Assembly (NCBI RefSeq): GCF_009193325.2
Contig: NZ_CP059856.1
Location: 1,240,001 to 1,304,000, forward strand
From: Bacteroides zhangwenhongii
Lineage (GTDB): Bacteria > Bacteroidota > Bacteroidia > Bacteroidales > Bacteroidaceae
Reading direction: 5' to 3'
DNA: 64,000 bases
The translations under genes and the position numbers were made by a program. Below are positions 1 to 8,129 of this stretch, one piece after another. The stretch's first letter is position 1. Every line of letters starts with the position of its first letter. The notes beneath the pieces were generated by a model, which saw nothing but the letters and a program-made list of their open reading frames with translations, was not told where the DNA came from and made no database searches.

Positions 1-1203
1 CCATGCCTTACTATCACGGATGTCTGCTATGATACCTTTACGACCTTCTTCGGAAGTAATATCATATCCGTTGGGATTCCAATTATCTCCACCGTCAGCC
101 GCAAATCCTTTTTCAACATAACCGGAACCGGCCACATCGATAGGCTTTCCGTTTTTCATCAGAAAAGCATCTACCAGTCGTAAAGTGGGACTTACTCCAC
201 CCAAACAGTGAGGACCGGGTGTATTGTGTACCATCCATGACCGCTGAAATGTATCATCATATTGTCCTTCTGACCTGGCCCATATTATCTCACAATTCCA
301 AGCCTTTAGTTGAACATCCACACATGATTTATACGGATTAAACTCTGTATCCCCATTCTCATCATTCCGGTATAGTTTCAAACGAGTGTCCGGATATTTC
401 TCTGCCATATCTATGACGGCTTTTGCTGCGGCTGCCGCATCTTTCCACTTCTGTTCACTGTAAGTAGTATTAATAAGTGGGGTACCATCATGATTCTTGA
501 AGTTGGCATATTCCGCATTACCATTAAATTGAGGAGAGGCGGCCAAATTACGTACAATTGCTTTTACTGCTAGACAAACCAATTTGTTCGGTCGTCCCAA
601 ACGGGTCTGGTCATCCCAATAATGCATCGGTAGGTCATAAGCTGCTAAGTCCATCATTTGGCAAATATATTCTACGCATTCATCATAGGGGGCACGCTGC
701 ATATTTGCAAAATCTGTTTCCGAAGGGAGCAATTCTTTAATTAACACTACCGGACCATATTGACGAAGAAGAAGATAATAATAATATCCACGTAGAAAAC
801 GGACCTCAGCTTTATAACGTGTTTTCAACTCGCTACTTAGTTCGCCGCAACGATCTACATTGTTCTCAAATGTCAAAGTAGCACGAATAGCTTGATAAAA
901 ACGAGCGTATCTATCACACACCAATTCGCTGGAGGGTGTCCAGTCACCTCTGTTGAAGTTATCCGCCTGATAGAAATTCCAGGTTATATTACATTCATCG
1001 GCTGCCCCAACCCAAGGTTCATGTTGATGCAAATGCCCTGTGGGAATTCCTCCATAACAATTGGCCAGATACTTCTCCGTTTCCATGCGGGAACTCCAAA
1101 CCATTTCATCTGTTTTCATATCATCGGGCTGTTTGTCCAAGTAGTCAGTACAACTAGTCGACAATGCCAACAAACTAAATAAAACTATAATATATTTTTT
1201 CAT
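1..1203 (-). CDS. SusD-like outer-membrane glycan-binding lipoprotein, partial at window edge
   Basis: The first 401 codons of a RagB/SusD-family protein; the 3' end lies left of the window. The start is the ATG at 1203-1201, 12 bases after the stop of the SusC gene. The N-terminus has a lipoprotein signal (MKKYIIVLFSLLALSTSC), and the following TDYLDKQPDD is the typical segment after the SusD lipid-anchored cysteine. Residues around 90-150 carry the conserved helical RYKAEVRFLRGYYYYLLL segment seen in SusD-type TPR regions. By family knowledge it sits on the cell surface, lids the SusC channel and binds the oligosaccharide. The linked sialidase and epimerase suggest a sialylated or amino-sugar ligand (NanU-like), which is inference. 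Confidence 0.93.
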   Translation of the reverse strand, partial: MKKYIIVLFSLLALSTSCTDYLDKQPDDMKTDEMVWSSRMETEKYLANCYGGIPTGHLHQHEPWVGAADECNITWNFYQADNFNRGDWTPSSELVCDRYARFYQAIRATLTFENNVDRCGELSSELKTRYKAEVRFLRGYYYYLLLRQYGPVVLIKELLPSETDFANMQRAPYDECVEYICQMMDLAAYDLPMHYWDDQTRLGRPNKLVCLAVKAIVRNLAASPQFNGNAEYANFKNHDGTPLINTTYSEQKWKDAAAAAKAVIDMAEKYPDTRLKLYRNDENGDTEFNPYKSCVDVQLKAWNCEIIWARSEGQYDDTFQRSWMVHNTPGPHCLGGVSPTLRLVDAFLMKNGKPIDVAGSGYVEKGFAADGGDNWNPNGYDITSEEGRKGIIADIRDSKAW

Positions 1204-1215
1204 ATTCGATGCGTT

Positions 1216-4200
1216 TTAAAAAGAAGCTCTAATTCCAATATTAACTTTTCTCGGGAGAGGATATTTGCTACCATTAAATGAAGCTGTTTCCGGGTCCCAC
1301 ATATCCCATGGTGCAAACAATGCAACATTATTCGCCAAACAATAGATGCGAAGAGATTTCATGCCAATTGGAGCAATCCAGCTTTTCTTGAAAGTATATC
1401 CTAGTTCCAAGTCCGCCAAGCGCAGCAAACGTCCATTATAAATGGTGCGCGTAGATGATTGCCAATTGTTGGATGAGGCCCCATTGGACAGACGGGGGTA
1501 GAATGCATTGGGATTAGGATTATCTTCCGTCCAACGATCAAGTGCTTTTTCAAATAAGTTACCTTTCCCTACTCCTTTATTGAATGGAATGAATGTATCC
1601 CCTCCTAGACCGTAAGTAACATGTGCCTGTCCTCTGAAGAAAATACCGAAGTCGAATCCTTTCCAGAAAAGCTGAGCTCCAAAACCATACACAATTTCCG
1701 GAACACTTGAATAACCGATCGGACATTTATCATCTTCATCTACTACGCCATCTTCGTTATAATCCAAATATTTTACATCACCTGGACGTACATCACCGAA
1801 TTTCTGTTCAGGACTTTCATTGATCTCTTTTTGGTCTTGAAATAATCCTAAGGCAATTAGCCCAAAATGCTGTCCGTAACGATGTCCCGTTTGCATACGG
1901 TATGCATATTTCTTCTGAGCTTCATCCATTTCTTTAATTTCATTATGAGTGTAGGTGAAGTTTCCATAGAGTTTATAACGGAAATCTCCAATTGAATGGT
2001 TAAATTCCAACGTACCGTCTATACCTTGATTCACCATTACACCCATATTAGCAAAGGGCTGTTTGATGACTCCCATGGTTGCAGGAACAGACTGACGTTG
2101 AATAAGAATATCGGAACGTTTTTCGTGGAAATAGTCAAGATCCAGAGAAACCATGCTATCGAACATTTTCAGTTCAATACCGATATCTTTCTTAAAACCT
2201 TTCTCCCAAGTTAGATCAGCTACCCCGATTTGGTCTTCTCCTATACCTTCGTGAAAGCTAGGGGCCATACCGAAATAGTATCCTCCTAAACCTTCACCAA
2301 AATATGACAGATAACCGAAACGCATATTGTCAGGCAATGATTCGGAACCTACCAGACCAACAGAGCCTCTGATTTTTAATACATTAACAGCTTTAAAAGG
2401 CCAGAAAGACTCATTGGATATCAAATACCCTAATGCTCCTGCCGGGAATAGACCAAAACGTTTTCCTTTCGGAAAGTTCTCCGAACCATTATATCCCATA
2501 TTAAATTCAGCAAAGTAACGGTCTTTGAAAGCATAAGTTGTTCTTAAAGCCAGACCTTGCTTCTTATAAGGTAATGATTTGATAGACGATCCGGCAGTCT
2601 GGTCTACGTAGTCACGCTGATAATACATCGCCATTGCACCGACACGGTGTGCTTCATTAAAAATCTGATTGTAATTCAATTGCACTTTCAGTTCCTCGGC
2701 GCGGTTACTGGATGGAGTTACATTGTATCCCAAGAATTCATTTCCTTTGGTAATTTCCGCTACTTGAAATTCTCCGGTTTCATCGTCAACTCCCGTTATG
2801 TTATAGGTAGAAGAATTTTTACGTCTGTTCTGTATGGTCTGATTATTGGCATCGAAAGAGAAAGAAGCTTGTATATCAAGGCCTTTTAATAAGAAGCTCA
2901 AGTCTTGTTTTAATGTAATCTGGCTCATAATTTGTGAGCGGAATGATTTATTATAGCCGGAGCCAAACAAACGTTCTGCCGGATTCACCTCACCGACCTG
3001 TGATGGTGCTCCCCAACCCCATTCTGTATTGCCAAACGCATCTTTTCCGATAGGTACTCGAACCGGAGCGGATAACGGATTGGATAAATAGGAATAGTAA
3101 TAAAGTAATTCAACAGGACTGAACCATCTGTTATCTACATACTCATTTCCTAAACCGGGTTGATGCATATCTGTCATATTAGCACCAATTTCCAATGATA
3201 AATTGGTTGTTTTAGTCAATGTCAAATCAATGTTTGAACGAAAGTTATATCGACGAAGTGAAATGTTTGATTTGTAATCGGCTTCCGGATTATTTTTCAA
3301 GTTACCGTTATCTTCTATAAAACTGGCACTAATATAATAACGTGCTCTTTCACCACCTCCACGAATATTGATAGCTGCATTCGTATTAGTTGAATACTTG
3401 CGGAAAAGTTGATCCATCCAGTTTACATTCGGATATAGAAAAGGATTGGTTCCATTTCGCAAATTGTCAATGTATTCCGGAGTATAATTTTCAGTACCCA
3501 ATGCTTCATTGGCTAGCAATGCGTAATTGGCCCCGTCCAATAACTTCGGCATTGTCGGGAGATCGGAGAAACCTGTTTCCAATTTTACTTCTATGACCGG
3601 TTTTTGGGCAACCCCCTTACGGGTAGTTACTAATACAACTCCATTGGCTGCGCGCACACCATATACTGCCGTTGCCGATGCATCTTTCAAGATAGAAATG
3701 GATTCTACTTCTTCAATTGACAAATCAGACATATCCCGTTCCACTCCGTCAACTAATACTAATGGTTTTTGATTAGCTCCGAACGAAGAAATACCACGTA
3801 CCCAGAAATCAGCATTGTCTTGTCCTGGTTCACCTGAACGTTGTACGACCACTGCACCGGCAATACGTCCGGAAAGAGCGTTAGTCAGATTTCGTTGCGG
3901 TACTTCCAGTTCTTTTATTGAAACAGAAGAGATAGAACCTATAACGCTGGCTTTCCGTTGTTTACCCATACCGACAATAACCGTTTCTTCCAGTTCGTGT
4001 ACATCTTCTTTCATTACGATGTCAAGAGCCGGTTTCTTACCGACTGTGATTTCTTGCGATTTGAAGCCTACAAACGAGAATACCAGAATATCTCCTGCTT
4101 TTGCGTTAATAATGTAATAACCGTTAATATCTGAAATCACACCGGTGGATGTGCCTTTAATTGCGACACTGACACCGGGTAGAGGAACACCTTTCTCATC

Positions 4201-4434
4201 AATAATTGTTCCACGAACAGAATTGTCGGTTGGAGAAACGTTTGATGTCTCTTTCATCATTGACAAAGGTTGTGTTACTTCATAGAATGATTTTTGCTCA
4301 TTCCCTACATTTGTACTTGCTGTAGTATAGCTAGGTGCTAATAATGCAATACACAGCATAGTACATTGTAGTCCTTTTTTTGAGTCTAAAATTCCGCAAT
4401 GGTATTTAGACATGTTTAAGGTCCATTGTTTCAT
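1216..4434 (-). CDS. SusC-like TonB-dependent outer-membrane transporter (NanO-like)
   Basis: A RagA/SusC-family TonB-dependent receptor of about 1072 residues. The order is: N-terminal export region, a carboxypeptidase-D-like regulatory domain (VRGTIIDEKGVPLPGVSVAI), a TonB-box-like ETVIVGMGKQRK, the plug (ALSGRIAGAVV to ILKDASATAVYGVRAANGV) and a long beta-barrel ending in IGIRASF with a terminal Phe. I chose the ATG at 4434, not the in-frame ATG at 4476, because the latter would overlap the upstream epimerase by 32 bases. It pairs with the SusD gene 12 bases downstream. It would take up glycans released by the divergent sialidase; the substrate is inferred from context only. Confidence 0.95.
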   Translation of the reverse strand: MKQWTLNMSKYHCGILDSKKGLQCTMLCIALLAPSYTTASTNVGNEQKSFYEVTQPLSMMKETSNVSPTDNSVRGTIIDEKGVPLPGVSVAIKGTSTGVISDINGYYIINAKAGDILVFSFVGFKSQEITVGKKPALDIVMKEDVHELEETVIVGMGKQRKASVIGSISSVSIKELEVPQRNLTNALSGRIAGAVVVQRSGEPGQDNADFWVRGISSFGANQKPLVLVDGVERDMSDLSIEEVESISILKDASATAVYGVRAANGVVLVTTRKGVAQKPVIEVKLETGFSDLPTMPKLLDGANYALLANEALGTENYTPEYIDNLRNGTNPFLYPNVNWMDQLFRKYSTNTNAAINIRGGGERARYYISASFIEDNGNLKNNPEADYKSNISLRRYNFRSNIDLTLTKTTNLSLEIGANMTDMHQPGLGNEYVDNRWFSPVELLYYYSYLSNPLSAPVRVPIGKDAFGNTEWGWGAPSQVGEVNPAERLFGSGYNKSFRSQIMSQITLKQDLSFLLKGLDIQASFSFDANNQTIQNRRKNSSTYNITGVDDETGEFQVAEITKGNEFLGYNVTPSSNRAEELKVQLNYNQIFNEAHRVGAMAMYYQRDYVDQTAGSSIKSLPYKKQGLALRTTYAFKDRYFAEFNMGYNGSENFPKGKRFGLFPAGALGYLISNESFWPFKAVNVLKIRGSVGLVGSESLPDNMRFGYLSYFGEGLGGYYFGMAPSFHEGIGEDQIGVADLTWEKGFKKDIGIELKMFDSMVSLDLDYFHEKRSDILIQRQSVPATMGVIKQPFANMGVMVNQGIDGTLEFNHSIGDFRYKLYGNFTYTHNEIKEMDEAQKKYAYRMQTGHRYGQHFGLIALGLFQDQKEINESPEQKFGDVRPGDVKYLDYNEDGVVDEDDKCPIGYSSVPEIVYGFGAQLFWKGFDFGIFFRGQAHVTYGLGGDTFIPFNKGVGKGNLFEKALDRWTEDNPNPNAFYPRLSNGASSNNWQSSTRTIYNGRLLRLADLELGYTFKKSWIAPIGMKSLRIYCLANNVALFAPWDMWDPETASFNGSKYPLPRKVNIGIRASF

Positions 4435-4444
4435 AATTTTGAAT

Positions 4445-5668
4445 TTAGTAAATAGATTTAAATTGTGTTTCAGCAATATTTAATAATCCGGGAAATGTTT
4501 GTAGCGAAAGAGTTTCAAGTATTTTCCAGCATTGAAACAGTCCTCTTGGTACATGAAAGCACCCTTTCCATTTGCCGCCTTTCAAGGGCAACAATACTTC
4601 ACCTTTTCTATTCAAGTATCCGTACCATTCCGGATACTCAGCGTCCCTAAAGTGTACCCATGTATAATCATGTACTTTTTCAAACCAATCCAAACACTGT
4701 TTGTCTCCTGTCAACTGATAGCCTTTTAACAATGAAATTAAAGATTCGATATGTACCCACCAGAGTTTCTGGTCCCATTCCAATTGTTGGGGAGGAAAAC
4801 TGTTACGATCTAAAAAGTAAAAGATACCGCCATGCTCCTTATCCCAACCGTATTCAAGCATGGTAAGAGTCGTGTTTTTTGCTTTCTCTATCAGTTCCGG
4901 CCGATGCAGACGTTTACCCAAGTCCATGATAAACCACATCGCTTCAATCGCATGACCGGGAGTAACCTGGCGACCCTCAAAACAATCCACAAGATTACCG
5001 TTTATATCTACATTCTCGACAATGATTCCACCAAGTTCGGGACGATAAAAGACGTCCATAACTTCATGGATGCAAGTGTCCATAGCCTGTTCCAAGTAGT
5101 CTTTACCTAAAATATGCTCTATTTCCATAGCAAGATTACAGAGAATCATCGGCAGAGCAAAATTTTTCAGGTTACGCGTACCGGGATGAAGCTTGTTCCA
5201 TTTTCCTTTAGGATTATCAGCTTTGGACAAGATAATATCGAATGTCTTTCTGGCAATATCGGCATACTCCTGATTACCGGTTGCCAAACTCAATTGTCCG
5301 AAAGCCATCGTTGCAAAAGTATAGGAGAAAATGTTATACGGTTCTACTAACGGTCTACCCGAACGGTCGAGGGAAAAGTACCAGTTGTAATTTCTATCAT
5401 GTCCGTATTTCTTTAAAAATTCGCCACCTTGAACGGCACAGTCCAGCCATTCCTGGCGTTTCTCCACCTTATTGTAAAGCATGGAGAACATCCATACCTC
5501 ACGCCCTTGCAGCCAAATAAACTTGTCTGTATCGAATACTTTGCCTTCACGATCCAAACAAGTGAAATAGCCGCCAAACTCTTTGTCTTGAGAGTTTTGA
5601 AGCCAAAAAGGAAGAACATTGTTCAACAATTCATCCCTGTATTGGTCCGATAGTTTTTTTAAATCCAT
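4445..5668 (-). CDS. N-acylglucosamine 2-epimerase (AGE/renin-binding-protein family)
   Basis: A 407-residue protein of the AGE family, an (alpha/alpha)6-barrel cytoplasmic enzyme that interconverts N-acetylmannosamine and N-acetylglucosamine. Visible family signatures are KFIWLQGREVWMFSMLYN near residue 50, PGHAIEAMWFIMDLG near 240, WDQKLWWVHIESLISLLKGY near 310 and CFHVPRGLFQCWK near 380; the two His-containing motifs match catalytic regions of the family. No signal peptide. It sits between a transporter remnant and SusC/SusD genes and opposite a sialidase. This fits the RnBP-type ManNAc epimerase known from the Bacteroides fragilis sialate pathway. A cellobiose or mannose epimerase is a less likely alternative. 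No sialate lyase is visible in the window. Confidence 0.9.
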   Translation of the reverse strand: MDLKKLSDQYRDELLNNVLPFWLQNSQDKEFGGYFTCLDREGKVFDTDKFIWLQGREVWMFSMLYNKVEKRQEWLDCAVQGGEFLKKYGHDRNYNWYFSLDRSGRPLVEPYNIFSYTFATMAFGQLSLATGNQEYADIARKTFDIILSKADNPKGKWNKLHPGTRNLKNFALPMILCNLAMEIEHILGKDYLEQAMDTCIHEVMDVFYRPELGGIIVENVDINGNLVDCFEGRQVTPGHAIEAMWFIMDLGKRLHRPELIEKAKNTTLTMLEYGWDKEHGGIFYFLDRNSFPPQQLEWDQKLWWVHIESLISLLKGYQLTGDKQCLDWFEKVHDYTWVHFRDAEYPEWYGYLNRKGEVLLPLKGGKWKGCFHVPRGLFQCWKILETLSLQTFPGLLNIAETQFKSIY

Positions 5669-5702
5669 ATATCTTTAAAGTGTTAAGTTAATATGATCTT
5701 TT

Positions 5703-6257
5703 TTACTGTTCCGAGCGGTTCCAATATCTTTCAATCTCCTCCAGTGACTTCCCGGTCGTCTCCGGCACGAGTTTCCATACAATCAGCATATACGGCACGC
5801 ACATGAGTGCGAACAGAAAGAATGTTCCGGCGGGGGTAAGGTTCTGGAGCATCCAGGGGGTTAACTGTCCGATCAGATACGTTCCGATCCATAAGGCGAA
5901 TCCTGCTATTGACATGGCCAGTCCGCGAACCTTGGTGGGATACATCTCCGAAAGGAGCACGAACACCACAGCGCAGATAGACACGGCACAACAGAATACA
6001 TAGAACAGGAAGAAAACAAGAAGGAAGAGGCTTGAGACATTCAGTGTTTCTCCGAAAAGGAAGTACAGGCCGATAAGAATCAGAGAAACAATCATTCCCG
6101 AAACTCCGTAATACACCAGCTTCTTACGACCAACTTTATCAATGATGACAAGAGCCAAAATGGTGGTCAAAGTATTAACAAGTCCTACCAGAACTTGGTA
6201 AAAAAGAGAAAGTTTGTGGCTCTCATATTGTATTTTAAAGAAAATACTTAATTTGTA
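5703..6257 (-). pseudogene. N-terminally truncated MFS sugar-porter transporter (nanT/xylE-like remnant)
   Basis: Only the C-terminal third of a sugar-porter MFS protein remains. Seen directly: the loop motif DKVGRKKL, LSEMYPTKVRGLAMS and the C-terminal PETTGKSLEEIERYW, with about six membrane segments. The frame stays open up to a TAG at 6290-6288. It contains family-like sequence (SIFFKIQYESHKLSLFYQVL aligns with the start of the seventh helix region of XylE-type porters) but no ATG; the first possible start is a TTG at 6170. The family is normally about 450-500 residues, so some 300 residues are missing, and the break lies just before the sialidase promoter region. A functional half-transporter is unlikely. 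Confidence 0.8.
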
Positions 6258-6305
6258 TAAGAAAAATCCTATCTTTACCGCGTTAAACTAACTAATACCC
6301 CCATT

Positions 6306-7958
6306 ATGAAAAGAAATCATTATTTTCTCCTTCTTATTTTATTAGGATTTTCCTTTAGTGTTCAAGCCTCAGATACTGTCCGAGCTTCAGATACAGTATT
6401 TATCCGTGAAACACAAACTCCCATTCTGATAGAACGGCAAGACAATGTTTTGTTTTATATCCGTTTGGATGCTAAAGACAGTAAGTTACTGAATGAAGTC
6501 GTATTAGATTTCAGCAAAAGCACGCCACAGCACGATATCCAGTCAGTAAAACTCTATTATGGAGGCACGGAGGCATTGCAGCATAGAGATAAAAAGCGTA
6601 TGGCTCCTGTAGAATATATATCCAGTTTTCATCCGGGAACTACCTTATCTGCCAATCCGTCGTATTCGGTGAAATGTGCGGAAGTTGTGAGACCTTCCAA
6701 TAAAGTAGTACTTAAGAGTAATTATAAATTATTTCCAGGCGTAAATTTTTTTTGGATTAGTTTGCAGATGAAAAAAGGAACTTCTTTATATACCCGAATA
6801 AACTCTGAACTATGTGCGGTAAAAGTAGATGGCAAGGATTTGGACTGTAAATATCTTTCTCCTAAAAATATCTCTCATCGAATGGCTATCGGCGTACGTC
6901 ACGCAGGAGATGACGGATCGGCAGCTTTCCGTATTCCGGGATTGGTGACTACGAATAAAGGAACTTTGTTAGGAGTATATGATGTTCGTTATAATAGTAG
7001 CGTTGATTTGCAAGAATATGTTGATGTTGGGTTGAGCCGTAGTACAGATGGAGGAAAGACATGGGAAAAAATGTGTCTTCCTCTTTCATTTGGTGAGTAT
7101 GGTGGTTTGCCAAAAGCTCAAAATGGAGTAGGGGATCCTTCTATTTTGGTAGACACAAAAACAAATACTGTATGGATAGTTGCTGCATGGACGCATGGTA
7201 TGGGCAATCAGCGTGCATGGTGGAGTTCACATCCGGGAATGGATATGAATCATACAGCGCAATTGATGATGGTGAAAAGTACCGACGATGGTAAAACGTG
7301 GTCGGAACCAATCAATATAACGGAGCAGGTGAAAGATCCATCCTGGTACTTTCTACTTCAAGGACCGGGACGCGGAATAACGATGAGTGACGGCACATTG
7401 GTTTTTCCGACCCAGTTTATAGATTCGACACGTATCCCTAATGCCGGAATTATGTATAGTAAGGATCAAGGTAAGACATGGAAGATGCATAACATGGCCC
7501 GTACCAATACCACAGAAGCCCAAGTTGTAGAAATAGAACCGGGAGTTTTGATGTTGAATATGCGTGATAACAGAGGAGGCAGTCGGGCGGTATCCATTAC
7601 AAAAGATTTGGGTAAGAGCTGGACCGAACACGCTTCTTCACGTAAAGCACTTAATGAGCCCGTATGTATGGCCAGCTTGCTGAATGTCAAAGCACTGGAT
7701 AATGTGTTGAACAAAGACATCCTTCTGTTTTCAAATCCGAATACAGTAAAAGGACGTGACCATATTACAATAAAGGCAAGTTTGGATAAAGGACTTACTT
7801 GGCTGCCGGAACATCAACTTTTATTGGATGAAGATCCGGGATGGGGATATAGCTGCCTGACTATGATTGATAAAGAAACTATAGGCATTTTATACGAAAG
7901 TAGTGTAGCACATATGACATTTCAAGCAGTGAAGCTTACAGATATTATTAAAGAATAA
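6306..7958 (+). CDS. nanH: Exo-alpha-sialidase (neuraminidase), GH33
   Basis: A 550-residue secreted or periplasmic sialidase releasing terminal sialic acid from host glycans. It starts with a signal peptide (MKRNHYFLLLILLGFSFSVQAS), followed by an N-terminal sialidase beta-sandwich (to about residue 190). The catalytic six-bladed propeller begins at the arginine motif FRIPGLV (about 203). Five Asp-box-like repeats are visible: SRSTDGGKTWE, KSTDDGKTWSE, YSKDQGKTWK, ITKDLGKSWTE and ASLDKGLTW. RDNRGGSRA supplies a second active-site arginine region and YSCLTMID lies near the catalytic tyrosine. A TATCTTTA hexamer-like element at 6270-6277 could be its promoter. It is divergent from the epimerase/SusCD genes. 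Confidence 0.96.
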   Translation: MKRNHYFLLLILLGFSFSVQASDTVRASDTVFIRETQTPILIERQDNVLFYIRLDAKDSKLLNEVVLDFSKSTPQHDIQSVKLYYGGTEALQHRDKKRMAPVEYISSFHPGTTLSANPSYSVKCAEVVRPSNKVVLKSNYKLFPGVNFFWISLQMKKGTSLYTRINSELCAVKVDGKDLDCKYLSPKNISHRMAIGVRHAGDDGSAAFRIPGLVTTNKGTLLGVYDVRYNSSVDLQEYVDVGLSRSTDGGKTWEKMCLPLSFGEYGGLPKAQNGVGDPSILVDTKTNTVWIVAAWTHGMGNQRAWWSSHPGMDMNHTAQLMMVKSTDDGKTWSEPINITEQVKDPSWYFLLQGPGRGITMSDGTLVFPTQFIDSTRIPNAGIMYSKDQGKTWKMHNMARTNTTEAQVVEIEPGVLMLNMRDNRGGSRAVSITKDLGKSWTEHASSRKALNEPVCMASLLNVKALDNVLNKDILLFSNPNTVKGRDHITIKASLDKGLTWLPEHQLLLDEDPGWGYSCLTMIDKETIGILYESSVAHMTFQAVKLTDIIKE

Positions 7959-7970
7959 GATAATTATATT

Positions 7971-8012
7971 ATGAAGAAAGCTATTTTTGATGGGTTATTG
8001 TGTTTTACCTAA
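7971..8012 (+). pseudogene. 13-codon signal-peptide-like stub after the sialidase
   Basis: Twelve bases after the sialidase stop, an ATG opens MKKAIFDGLLCFT and then meets TAA. The sequence looks like the start of a secreted or lipoprotein signal peptide. I read it as a possible stump of a deleted gene, such as another glycan hydrolase or esterase of the same operon. It could also be chance, since 13 codons is too short to judge. Confidence 0.3.
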
Positions 8013-8077
8013 TTAATATATTTTGTTAAATTATCCGTGGAATATGATGGAAAATGTGAAATATGGCAGAAAAATAA

Positions 8078-8085
8078 TATCTTTG
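8078..8085 (+). promoter_or_regulatory. Promoter -7 element for the hexosaminidase pair
   Basis: TATCTTTG is an exact match to the Bacteroides TAnnTTTG -7 element, 45 bases before the first hexosaminidase ATG. A weak TGTG lies 19 bases upstream in the -33 position. It suggests the two hexosaminidases have their own promoter in the 171-base gap after the sialidase. Confidence 0.6.
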
Positions 8086-8129
8086 ACTCCATAAATTTAT
8101 TAATAACTTAACACTTAATTTTTTAATTT

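Noticed and set aside
4434..4476. Earlier start for the first SusC
   Set aside because: It would overlap the epimerase gene by 32 bases and adds a segment not fitting the signal region.
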